7,483 nt of DNA from Deltaproteobacteria bacterium (lineage in GTDB: Bacteria > Desulfobacterota > Binatia > UBA9968): contig JAHKKJ010000158.1 of NCBI GenBank assembly GCA_020027655.1, positions 1-7,483 of the forward strand. The letters run 5' to 3'. Each line of letters opens with the position of its first letter. The first letter of the stretch is position 1. Below, one piece after another: positions 1 to 5,677 of the stretch. Position numbers and translations under genes: made by a program. The notes under the pieces were generated by a model. The model ran no database searches. It was not told the origin of the DNA and worked only from the letters and a program-made list of their open reading frames with translations.

Positions 1-277
1 TCAACGGAATGTCGGCGTCCGCCGCTTCCAGAATGGCATCGGCGGCGAATGGCGGCGGTACGTAGATCACGGTAGCATTAGCTGCCGTCCCGGCAACCGC
101 ACCAGATACCGTATCGAAGATCGGAATGCCTTCGAAAGAGCTTCCACCTTTGCCGGGCGTTACCCCCGAGACCATCTGAGTCCCGTACTCTTTGCACGCC
201 TTGGTGTGAAACTGGCCAGTGGCCCCGGTAATGCCTTGGGTCAGCACCCGAGTTTGTTTGTTCACCAAAATCGACAT
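1..277 (-). CDS. sucD: Succinyl-CoA synthetase alpha subunit, N-terminal part (runs off window)
   Basis: The alpha subunit of succinyl-CoA synthetase carries the CoA-binding domain and the catalytic phosphohistidine. With SucC it converts succinyl-CoA to succinate with formation of ATP or GTP. Only the first 92 residues are in the window. They show the family opening (MSILVNKQTR), the Rossmann CoA-binding loop GITGATG at residues 15-21, the TPGKGG segment at 40-45 and VIYVPPPFAAD at 70-80. The catalytic histidine lies beyond the edge. The ATG at 277-275 aligns with the usual family start. It has no clear Shine-Dalgarno sequence; the preceding 30 bases are A-rich. It is the last visible gene of the icd-mdh-sucC-sucD series, 100 bp after sucC. 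The family identity is certain from the sequence; operon membership is inferred. Confidence 0.96.
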   Translation of the reverse strand, partial: MSILVNKQTRVLTQGITGATGQFHTKACKEYGTQMVSGVTPGKGGSSFEGIPIFDTVSGAVAGTAANATVIYVPPPFAADAILEAADADIPL

Positions 278-279
278 AG

Positions 280-336
280 TTATTTTGGATTTTGAATTTT
301 AGATTTTCGATTATCCGAAAAAGATTGGCGTCGCAA
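280..336 (-). other. Possible short leader ORF ending 2 nt before sucD
   Basis: On the minus strand a GGAGG (350-346) stands 9 nt before a TTG (336-334). This opens an 18-codon frame reading LRRQSFSDNRKSKIQNPK. Its TAA stop (282-280) is only 2 nt before the sucD ATG. sucD lacks its own Shine-Dalgarno sequence, so ribosomes could arrive by translating this short frame. The KSKIQN-like composition is what A-rich filler DNA gives in this frame, so it may be chance. No homology is claimed. Confidence 0.2.
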
Positions 337-386
337 AATAGGTATCCTCCGGTTTTTCCCAATCCAGAATCGTTAATCTAAAATTC
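294..386. repeat. 12-bp perfect inverted repeat spanning the sucC-sucD gap
   Basis: GAATTTTAGATT at 294-305 is repeated as its exact reverse complement AATCTAAAATTC at 375-386, 69 nt apart. The right arm overlaps the sucC stop codon (TAG, 380-378) and the two codons before it. The sequence between holds a shorter pair, GATTGG (323-328) and CCAATC (359-364), that could fold inside it. The arms are AT-only apart from two G/C positions each, so the pairing is moderate in strength. Function is unknown; it may be a structured intercistronic spacer or a remnant of filler repeats. Confidence 0.6.
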
Positions 387-1541
387 CTTCACCGCCTGCA
401 CTATTTTTTCCGCCGCTTCTGCCATTGTTTCCGCTGTGATGGTGGGAAGCCCCGAATCGGCAAGAATCTTTCGCCCCAACTCGACATTCGTACCCTGCAT
501 GCGGACCACCAACGGCACTTTGATGCTCAGCTCGCGGGCGGCATCCACTACCCCTTGGGCAAGCACGTCACAGCGCATGATGCCGCCGAAGATATTGATC
601 AAAACGCCGCGCACCCGCGCATCCGACAGAATGATCTTAAACGCCTGGGCCACTCTTTCCTCGTCAGCGCCGCCGCCGACATCGAGAAAATTGGCAGGCT
701 CACCGCCGCAGAGTTTGATGATATCCATCGTGGCCATCGCCAACCCCGCGCCGTTGACCATGCAGCCGATGTTGCCGTCCAAGGAGATATAGGACAGCTC
801 ATACTTACTCGCTTCGATCTCACGGGGATCTTCCTCGTTCAGATCACGTAGCGCCAAGATCTCTTGATGCCGAAACAATGCGTTACTGTCGAAGCTCATC
901 TTCGCGTCCAGCGCCATCACCTGTCCTTCTTTGGTCACGATCAATGGATTGATTTCCGCGATAGAACAATCGCAATCGTCGAAGGCGCGATACAGAGCCT
1001 GCATCATCGCAACCATCTTACCCACAACCTCGCGAGGAACTCCCAGAGCAAACGCTAGCCGGCGACATTGAAAAGGCTGCAGGCCGATAGCGGGGTCGAT
1101 GGCTTCTTTTAGAATTTTTCCCGGCTGTTTAGCGGCAACCTCTTCTATTTCAACCCCACCCTCCGACGAGCAGATCGTCGTCACACGGGATTGAGCCCGG
1201 TCCAAGACCATGCCCAAGTAAAGCTCACGCTCGATATTGACTCCTTGTTCGACGAGTACCCGCCTGACCTGACGGCCTTCGGGTCCAGTCTGGTGGGTTA
1301 CCAGATTTTTACCCAGAATCTCCGAAGCTTTCTCTACGGCATCTTCCGGACTGCTCGCCAGTTTCACGCCGCCTGCCTTGCCACGACCACCGGCATGGAT
1401 CTGCGCCTTGACAACGCAGCGGCCACCGAGCTCCGCCGCGGCAGCTTTCACCTCTTGCAGCGTCGATGCGACCCTTCCAACGGGCACCGGCACGCCGTAT
1501 CGCTTCAGAATCTCTTTGGCCTGATACTCGTGGATATTCAT
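378..1541 (-). CDS. sucC: Succinyl-CoA synthetase (ADP/GDP-forming) beta subunit
   Basis: The beta subunit of cytoplasmic succinyl-CoA synthetase binds the nucleotide and, with SucD, performs the substrate-level phosphorylation step of the TCA cycle. The 387-residue product has full family length (E. coli has 388). It starts MNIHEYQAKEILKRYGVPVP, then shows the ATP-grasp lysine stretch VVKAQIHAGGRGKAGGVK (43-60), EINPL (196-200), the metal-site aspartate D212, the NGAGLAMATMD segment (263-273), the GGIMRCD power-helix region (319-325) and VRMQGTN (346-352). The reading frame is intact. The ATG at 1541 matches the conserved N-terminus; the upstream ribosome site is weak (AGG about 10 nt before it). 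The gene follows mdh by 80 bp and precedes sucD by 100 bp, so co-transcription is likely. Confidence 0.98.
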   Translation of the reverse strand: MNIHEYQAKEILKRYGVPVPVGRVASTLQEVKAAAAELGGRCVVKAQIHAGGRGKAGGVKLASSPEDAVEKASEILGKNLVTHQTGPEGRQVRRVLVEQGVNIERELYLGMVLDRAQSRVTTICSSEGGVEIEEVAAKQPGKILKEAIDPAIGLQPFQCRRLAFALGVPREVVGKMVAMMQALYRAFDDCDCSIAEINPLIVTKEGQVMALDAKMSFDSNALFRHQEILALRDLNEEDPREIEASKYELSYISLDGNIGCMVNGAGLAMATMDIIKLCGGEPANFLDVGGGADEERVAQAFKIILSDARVRGVLINIFGGIMRCDVLAQGVVDAARELSIKVPLVVRMQGTNVELGRKILADSGLPTITAETMAEAAEKIVQAVKEF

Positions 1542-1561
1542 AACGGTCGGACCTAATAAAG

Positions 1562-1599
1562 TGAGACCCTAAGACTAAACTATTAGCCTCAGGGTCTCA
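1562..1599 (-). repeat. Intercistronic stem-loop between mdh and sucC
   Basis: TGAGACCCT (1562-1570) and AGGGTCTCA (1591-1599) are perfectly complementary. The pairing continues inward with two mismatches through 1572-1573/1588-1589 and 1575-1578/1583-1586 to a four-base loop (1579-1582), giving a 17-position stem. In the direction of transcription it is followed by CTTTATTAGG, which is too poor in T for a convincing intrinsic terminator. It ends about 20 nt before the sucC ATG. It may stabilise or mark a processing site in a polycistronic mRNA, or may reduce sucC expression relative to mdh. These roles are inference; the hairpin itself is seen. Confidence 0.75.
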
Positions 1600-1621
1600 A
1601 TATCATTTCTACAAGAAACCG

Positions 1622-2566
1622 TTAGGCAGCGCCCAGAATGCGATCCATGGCTTGAACGATGTCCTTGACGTGATTGAGGGATTCGTCAAACGCTTTCTTG
1701 TCGGCCGCGCTCAGATTGATATCGATGATTTTTTCCACGCCACCGGCACCGATTACAACGGGGACGCAAAAATAGTAACCGTTGACTCCGTATTCCCCTT
1801 CCAGCAGCGCCGCGCAGGGCAAAATTTCTTTCTTGTCGAAGAGATGAGCCTCAGTCATGCGAATGGCTGCCGACGCCGGCGAAAAATAGGCCGATCCCGT
1901 CTTCAATAATGCGACGACCTCGCCGCCCGCGTTGCGTACCCGGGCTTCGATTTCATCCAGACGTTTGGCCGGAATGAGTTTTTCTACGGGAACTCCGCCC
2001 ACCAGACAGGTACTGCGCACAGGAACCATGTCGTCACCATGACCGCCCAAGACCATGGCTGCAACGCTATTCACGGAAACGTTTAATTCTTTAGCGATAA
2101 ACGACCGATAACGTGAGGAATCTAAGATTCCTGATTGACCGACCACGCGATTTTTTGGGAAACCCGTGACCCGCTTGGTTAATGTCACCATGGCGTCAAG
2201 CGGGTTGGTAACGACGATGACAAACGAATCCGGCGCGTGCTTCTTGATGCCTTCCGCAACCGAGCTAATGATTTTGGCATTGGTACCGACCAGATCGTCC
2301 CGGCTCATGCCGGGCTTCCGCGCAATCCCGGCCGTCACGATGCAAACGTCTGCGCCGGCGATGGCCTCGTATTTGTTCGTCCCGATCACATTGCCATCGA
2401 AGCCTTCCACCGGCCCAGCGTGCGACAAGTCGAGCGCTTTCCCCTGCGGCAAACCGTCGATCACATCGTATAGGACGACGTCACCCAACCCCTTAAGCAA
2501 ACAGAGGTGGGCCATGGAGCCGCCGATATTACCGGCCCCAATTAACGCAATTTTTTTTCTCGCCAT
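1622..2566 (-). CDS. mdh: Malate dehydrogenase, NAD-dependent, LDH-like type
   Basis: This enzyme interconverts malate and oxaloacetate with NAD in the cytoplasm. The 314-residue product has the length of the lactate-dehydrogenase-like MDH group (usually 305-320). Visible features are the Rossmann loop GAGNIGG (10-16), the NAD-ribose acidic residue D34, substrate arginines R83 and R89 in IARKPGMSR, VTNPLD (119-124), the D149/R152 pair in LDSSRYR and catalytic H176 in GGHGDDMVP. R83 in the place where lactate dehydrogenases have glutamine is the malate-specific feature. The ATG at 2566 has a good Shine-Dalgarno sequence, GAGGA at 2575-2571, 4 nt away. The frame is intact. It lies 101 bp after icd and 80 bp before sucC. 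Confidence 0.97.
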   Translation of the reverse strand: MARKKIALIGAGNIGGSMAHLCLLKGLGDVVLYDVIDGLPQGKALDLSHAGPVEGFDGNVIGTNKYEAIAGADVCIVTAGIARKPGMSRDDLVGTNAKIISSVAEGIKKHAPDSFVIVVTNPLDAMVTLTKRVTGFPKNRVVGQSGILDSSRYRSFIAKELNVSVNSVAAMVLGGHGDDMVPVRSTCLVGGVPVEKLIPAKRLDEIEARVRNAGGEVVALLKTGSAYFSPASAAIRMTEAHLFDKKEILPCAALLEGEYGVNGYYFCVPVVIGAGGVEKIIDINLSAADKKAFDESLNHVKDIVQAMDRILGAA

Positions 2567-2588
2567 AACTTCCTCGATTTCTTTTTGT

Positions 2589-2661
2589 CTGGAGTCTGGA
2601 GTCTCGCGTCTAGTGTCTCGAGTTCTTTGAACTCAGAAACCCGAGACTCGAGACCCGAAAC
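2589..2661. repeat. GAGTCT-rich palindromic spacer between icd and mdh
   Basis: This stretch is a low-complexity patchwork of GAGTCT, GTCTCG and TCGAG words. It starts with a tandem TCTGGAG TCTGGAG (2589-2602). Within it GAGTCTCG (2599-2606) pairs perfectly with CGAGACTC (2642-2649), and an inner hairpin GAGTTC-TTT-GAACTC occupies 2620-2634. The whole can fold into one long imperfect stem. It fills nearly all of the 101-bp gap except the 23 bases carrying the mdh ribosome site. Its composition differs sharply from the neighbouring coding sequence. It looks like a filler repeat grown by local duplication and inversion; any effect on the mRNA is unknown. Confidence 0.75.
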
Positions 2662-2667
2662 TGTTAC

Positions 2668-4074
2668 CTACATATTACCGATAATAGCGTCGCCGAATCC
2701 GGAACAGCTCACGAGCTTCGCGCCCTCCATCAACCGCTCGAAATCATAGGTCACCGTCTTTTTGGCAATCGCTCCCTCCAGTCCCTTGACGATGAGATCG
2801 GCGGCTTCCTTCCAGCCCATGTAACGCAACATCATCTCGCCGGAAAGAATGACCGAGCCGGGATTGACCTTGTCGAGATCGGCATATTTCGGCGCCGTGC
2901 CGTGGGTCGCCTCGAAAACGGCATGGCCGGTATCGTAGTTGATGTTTGCTCCCGGCGCGATGCCAATGCCGCCCACCTGCGCGGCCAGCGCATCGGACAG
3001 ATAATCGCCGTTCAAATTCATCGTGGCAATCACGTCGTAATCTTTCGGCCGGATGAGCACAAACTGCAAGGTCACGTCGGCAATGGAATCTTTGAGCAGC
3101 AATTTCGATTTCCACTTGCCGTCGCCGTGAGTCGGCCAGAGCTTGAGTGCCTCTTCCACTTCCTTCTTGATATCGTTTTGCTGGTCCGGCGACATCATGT
3201 CGAAACCGGGGTCGATCATCTTGGCGTTATCTTCCACCTTCAGGTTGGGGTTCTGCTCTTTATTGCCCAGGATCCATGTCTCACGCTCGCTGACGACGTC
3301 ATTGCGAAACTCGCGCTTGGCCAGCGCGTAGCCCCACTCCATGAAGGCACCTTCCGTGTACTTCATGATGTTGCCCTTGTGCACGAAGTTCACGTTCTTA
3401 CGCTTGTTCGCCAGCGACCATTGGATTGCAGCGCGGACGAGCCGTTCCGTGCCCTCCACGGAAACCGGCTTGAGCGCGATACCGGCTGTCTCGGGAAAAC
3501 GAATCTTCGTATATTCCTTGGGGAAATTTTCTTTGAGCAGTGATCTGAACTTCTTATTCTCTTCCGTGCCATTGATGAACTCGATGCCGGTGTAAATATC
3601 TTCCGTGTTCTCCCGGAAGACGACCATATCCACGTATTCAGGATGCTTAACGGGAGAAGGCACGCCATTGTAATAACGCACCGGGCGCAGGCAGACGTAC
3701 AGGTCGAGCAATTTGCGGAGAGCTACGTTCAGTGAACGAAAGCCTCCACCGATGGGAGTCGTGAGCGGGCCCTTGATGCCCACCAGAAATTCGGTGAACG
3801 CCTCCACCGTTTCGTCGGGCAGCCAGTTGTTGAACATTTTGAACGACTTCTCGCCCGCGTACACTTCCATCCAGTGGATTTTGCGTTTGCCTTTATAGGC
3901 TTTCTCCACCGCCGCATCAAACACGCGCGCCGAAGCGCGCCAGATATCGCGGCCCGTGCCGTCGCCTTCGATGAACGGTATAATTGGATTGTCCGGGACG
4001 TTCAGCTGCTTTTTCGCCCCCAGTGTTATTTTTGCCCCGTCCTTCGGGACTTTTACCACTTTATATTCAGCCAT
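2668..4074 (-). CDS. icd: Isocitrate dehydrogenase, NADP-dependent, long form
   Basis: The enzyme decarboxylates isocitrate to 2-oxoglutarate in the cytoplasm and makes NADPH. The 468-residue product matches the E. coli-type homodimeric enzyme. The substrate loop TTPIGGGFRSLNVALRK carries S114, N116 and R120, followed by R130, R154, Y161 and K233. Metal aspartates are D333, D357 and D361. The coenzyme site has H391 in HGTAPKY, K396, Y397, Y443 and R447, matching the four NADP-selecting residues of E. coli. It is about 50 residues longer than the E. coli enzyme. The extra sequence lies around 255-325 (an acidic, Gln/Asp-rich stretch), as in the longer cyanobacterial-type enzymes. S114 corresponds to the serine phosphorylated by AceK in enterics; no kinase gene is visible here. 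The ATG at 4074 has GAGGAG at 4083-4078, three bases away. It is the first gene of the TCA series. Confidence 0.98.
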   Translation of the reverse strand: MAEYKVVKVPKDGAKITLGAKKQLNVPDNPIIPFIEGDGTGRDIWRASARVFDAAVEKAYKGKRKIHWMEVYAGEKSFKMFNNWLPDETVEAFTEFLVGIKGPLTTPIGGGFRSLNVALRKLLDLYVCLRPVRYYNGVPSPVKHPEYVDMVVFRENTEDIYTGIEFINGTEENKKFRSLLKENFPKEYTKIRFPETAGIALKPVSVEGTERLVRAAIQWSLANKRKNVNFVHKGNIMKYTEGAFMEWGYALAKREFRNDVVSERETWILGNKEQNPNLKVEDNAKMIDPGFDMMSPDQQNDIKKEVEEALKLWPTHGDGKWKSKLLLKDSIADVTLQFVLIRPKDYDVIATMNLNGDYLSDALAAQVGGIGIAPGANINYDTGHAVFEATHGTAPKYADLDKVNPGSVILSGEMMLRYMGWKEAADLIVKGLEGAIAKKTVTYDFERLMEGAKLVSCSGFGDAIIGNM

Positions 4075-4091
4075 GGTCTCCTCATCTGCAA

Positions 4092-4138
4092 AAATAGCCT
4101 AAGGGCAGATTTTAAATCTCGCCGCCCCTAGGCTATTT
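4092..4138 (-). promoter_or_regulatory. Strong stem-loop in the icd leader (possible attenuator)
   Basis: AAATAGCCTA (4092-4101) pairs perfectly with TAGGCTATTT (4129-4138). After one mismatch, GGGC (4103-4106) pairs with GCCC (4124-4127). A small inner hairpin, GATT-TTA-AATC, is at 4108-4118. In the icd direction the stem is followed by T residues (five in a row at 4094-4090, three of them within the stem), then 15 bases later by the icd ATG. It therefore looks like a weak intrinsic terminator placed in the leader, 8 nt before the GAGGAG ribosome site. An alternative is a stabilising 5' hairpin or the same kind of spacer palindrome seen in the other TCA gaps. The hairpin is seen; regulation is inferred. 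Confidence 0.6.
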
Positions 4139-4165
4139 CCGTGTAAAATATTTAAAACTCGTTGA

Positions 4166-4194
4166 AATCTAGCCGATTACCTACTGTGAGTCAA
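4166..4194 (-). promoter_or_regulatory. Predicted sigma-70 promoter for icd and the TCA genes
   Basis: On the minus strand TTGACT (4194-4189) is followed after exactly 17 bases by TAGATT (4171-4166), giving five and four of six matches to the consensus boxes. Transcription would start near 4160 and give a leader of roughly 85 nt that includes the 4092-4138 hairpin. The boxes lie just downstream of the two dyads at 4200-4224 in the icd direction, a usual place for activator sites. This is a prediction from sequence alone. Confidence 0.5.
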
Positions 4195-4199
4195 GGTAC

Positions 4200-4224
4200 T
4201 TGGCTTGCCAATTTGGTAAACCAA
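4200..4224. promoter_or_regulatory. Two adjacent dyads, TTGGC-TT-GCCAA and TTGGT-AA-ACCAA
   Basis: Two perfect 12-nt dyads lie side by side at 4200-4211 and 4213-4224, their centres 13 bp apart. Each has 5-bp arms of the form TTGGY/RCCAA around a two-base centre. They sit 5 bp upstream of the predicted icd -35 box and about 70 bp before the start codon of the divergent cupredoxin-like gene. They could be paired operator half-sites serving either gene. A looser third pair, GGCCA (4226-4230) and TGGCC (4238-4242), follows. No regulator gene for them is recognised in the window. Confidence 0.4.
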
Positions 4225-4294
4225 GGGCCATCACCGTTGGCCTTTCGGACATTGGTCTCGGGCTCAATTGCTGGGCTATGCCAGGAAGAAGCAA

Positions 4295-4996
4295 ATGGTT
4301 GGAACTGCGCTAGTCACGATCTTTTCCCTTCTTATCTTAAGCGAGGCGCTTGCCGGATCGATTACCGGGGAGGTCAAGTTTGTTGATGAGTCCCCAAAGG
4401 CGGCGGCCGTCAAAGTCAGCAAAGATCAAGACTATTGCGGTGAGACCCTGCCGAACGAGACCTACCTCGTTGGCTCGGACGGTGCGCTGAAAAACGTCGT
4501 TGTGTTCATTGAGACTACGTTCATTGAGACTACGTCAAGCACGGCGGTAGGCGATCCGCAAAAAGAGAATATCCTTAACAATAGCGGTTGTCTTTACTCT
4601 CCGCGAATTCTAGCGATGCAGAAAGGAGAGAAGCTCACAGTAAAAAACAACGATCCTAAGCTGCACATACCTCACTCGTATCGCGAAGATAGGACTGTCT
4701 TTAATTTATCGTTGCCTTTCAAGGGTACTACGATAGACGCCACGCCAAGAATCAGACAAGCGGGACTCCTCAAAGTCGTCTGCGACACACACGCATGGAT
4801 GCTGGCATACATTCATGTCTTCGATCATCCCTATTTCGGCGTGACCGATGACCGTGGAGCATTTACCATTTCCAATCTTCCGGCTGGCACTTACATTATC
4901 AAGGCTTGGCACGAAGACGCAGGGCTCAAAAGCCAAGAAATTACTGTTTCCGAAACCGGAGATGTCCGAACCATTTTTGAGTTTACAAAGAGATAA
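4295..4996 (+). CDS. Secreted cupredoxin-like protein (methylamine-utilisation / carboxypeptidase-regulatory-like)
   Basis: The 233-residue product is probably an exported copper-site protein. Residues 1-20 form a signal peptide: a hydrophobic run VGTALVTIFSLLILSE and an ALA|G cleavage site. Next comes a cupredoxin-like beta domain with C48, C99 and the candidate metal ligands H124 or H127, C163, H166 and M169 in CDTHAWM, followed by FDHPYFGV. The C-terminal part, DDRGAFTISNLPAGTYIIKAWHE (about 186-208), is the pattern of carboxypeptidase regulatory-like beta domains. Proteins with this layout are often labelled plastocyanin or methylamine-utilisation protein, but no methylamine dehydrogenase gene is nearby. 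The ATG at 4295 is chosen because AGGAAG (4283-4288) is 6 nt upstream and the signal peptide starts there; a TTG at 4268 would add nine residues and lacks such support. It is divergent from icd. A five-residue duplication, FIETTFIETT, lies at 71-80. Electron transfer or copper binding is inference. Confidence 0.8.
   Translation: MVGTALVTIFSLLILSEALAGSITGEVKFVDESPKAAAVKVSKDQDYCGETLPNETYLVGSDGALKNVVVFIETTFIETTSSTAVGDPQKENILNNSGCLYSPRILAMQKGEKLTVKNNDPKLHIPHSYREDRTVFNLSLPFKGTTIDATPRIRQAGLLKVVCDTHAWMLAYIHVFDHPYFGVTDDRGAFTISNLPAGTYIIKAWHEDAGLKSQEITVSETGDVRTIFEFTKR
4504..4533 (+). repeat. Perfect 15-bp tandem duplication inside the cupredoxin-like gene
   Basis: GTTCATTGAGACTAC occurs twice without a gap, at 4504-4518 and 4519-4533, and the next two bases continue the repeat. 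The unit is a multiple of three, so the frame is kept and the protein reads FIETTFIETT. Complete identity at silent positions suggests a recent slippage event. It lies in the segment after the NVVV strand, where related proteins usually have a variable loop. Confidence 0.9.
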
Positions 4997-5118
4997 TCAA
5001 GGTTTTTGCGATGTTAATGGGACACCTCATCCCAAACACCGGAGGGGAGACAAAACCGAGTTAGCTGGAAAGTCTCGCGGCGAAATTATATGGTGCTACC
5101 CGAAGGGAAGGAAAGTCC

Positions 5119-5499
5119 ATGGGCGGTGAAATGATTCTTTTCGTGGAAGATGAAGCCCAGCAGCTCAAGTATATGCGGCGTCTGCTTGAGGGAGAGGGAT
5201 ACAGAGTTCTGGGCGCCCGGGACGGAGTTGAGGCGGTGGCATTGCATCGGCGTCATAGCAACGAGATCGATCTGGTTGTCCTGGACTTGAGACTGCCCAA
5301 GCTGGGCGGCTGGGATGCGTTTCAGGAAATGAAAAGGGAAGATCCCCAACTGAAAGCACTCGTTGCCAGTGCCTACGTCACGCCGGAAGTAAAATCGGCA
5401 ATAGAAACCGGAGAACTGCTCGGTCTGTTCGTAAAGCCTTATTCGGTGGATCTTTTTCTCGCAAGAATTTCGGACGTCATTCGCAAACCCGCCATCTAG
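5119..5499 (+). CDS. Stand-alone response regulator receiver domain
   Basis: The 126-residue product is one CheY-like receiver and nothing more. It has the acidic pair E10/D11 with E12 in LFVEDE, phospho-acceptor D56 in VVLDLRLP, the switch serine S84 in ASAY and conserved K106 in VKPY. All phosphorylation residues are present, so it should be active as a phospho-acceptor. It has no DNA-binding or enzymatic output domain. Its partner kinase is not in the window. The ATG at 5119 has AAGGA (5108-5112) 6 nt upstream; an ATG at 5131 is possible but would remove only four residues. The gene lies 122 bp after the cupredoxin-like gene on the same strand, so co-transcription is possible but not shown. 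It might act in a phosphorelay or as the detached tail of a hybrid kinase; the upstream frame is open only back to a TAG at 5062 and shows no kinase motifs. Confidence 0.88.
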   Translation: MGGEMILFVEDEAQQLKYMRRLLEGEGYRVLGARDGVEAVALHRRHSNEIDLVVLDLRLPKLGGWDAFQEMKREDPQLKALVASAYVTPEVKSAIETGELLGLFVKPYSVDLFLARISDVIRKPAI

Positions 5500-5500
5500 C

Positions 5501-5594
5501 GCCTCGGTTTGTATATCCAAATTTATCTATGCAAGCCCCTCTCAGGTTCTGCCAGGTGAAAACCCTACGATTGGGAAGGTTGTCGAACCGAGGC
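5501..5594. repeat. 9-bp inverted repeat after the receiver gene
   Basis: GCCTCGGTT (5501-5509), one base after the receiver gene stop codon, is exactly complementary to AACCGAGGC (5586-5594). The 76 bases between have short possible pairings but no clear compact fold. This could be the outer stem of a structured 3' untranslated region. No known riboswitch or small RNA was recognised in it. Confidence 0.35.
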
Positions 5595-5636
5595 CGGTGC
5601 GATACTAAGTCAAGCGCTCAAGAGCGGATCATCGAT

Positions 5637-5667
5637 GCTATGCTGGTCGATAGCCTTCCCTTTTTTT
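5637..5667 (+). terminator. Possible intrinsic terminator after the receiver gene
   Basis: GCTAT (5637-5641) and ATAGC (5650-5654) form a 5-bp stem with an 8-base loop. Six bases later a run of seven T residues begins (5661-5667). The stem is short and the T run is displaced, so it is a weak match to the standard form. An alternative overlapping stem, ATCGA (5631-5635) with TCGAT (5647-5651), is also possible. It lies in the 178-bp gap between converging genes, where a terminator is expected. Confidence 0.35.
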
Positions 5668-5677
5668 CACCTTATTA

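Noticed and set aside
2902..3543. Plus-strand frame of 213 codons inside icd
   Set aside because: It is fully antisense to a complete, highly conserved isocitrate dehydrogenase.
4268..4294. TTG start for the cupredoxin-like gene
   Set aside because: It would put nine residues before the signal peptide and lacks a Shine-Dalgarno sequence; the ATG at 4295 has one.
4997..5118. Riboswitch or kinase remnant before the receiver gene
   Set aside because: The stretch has a 5-bp hairpin (5018-5034) but no c-di-GMP or other riboswitch core I recognise and no histidine-kinase motifs in any frame.
5086..5520. Minus-strand frame of 144 codons over the receiver gene
   Set aside because: The plus strand carries an intact receiver with all phosphorylation residues; the antisense product has no recognisable features.
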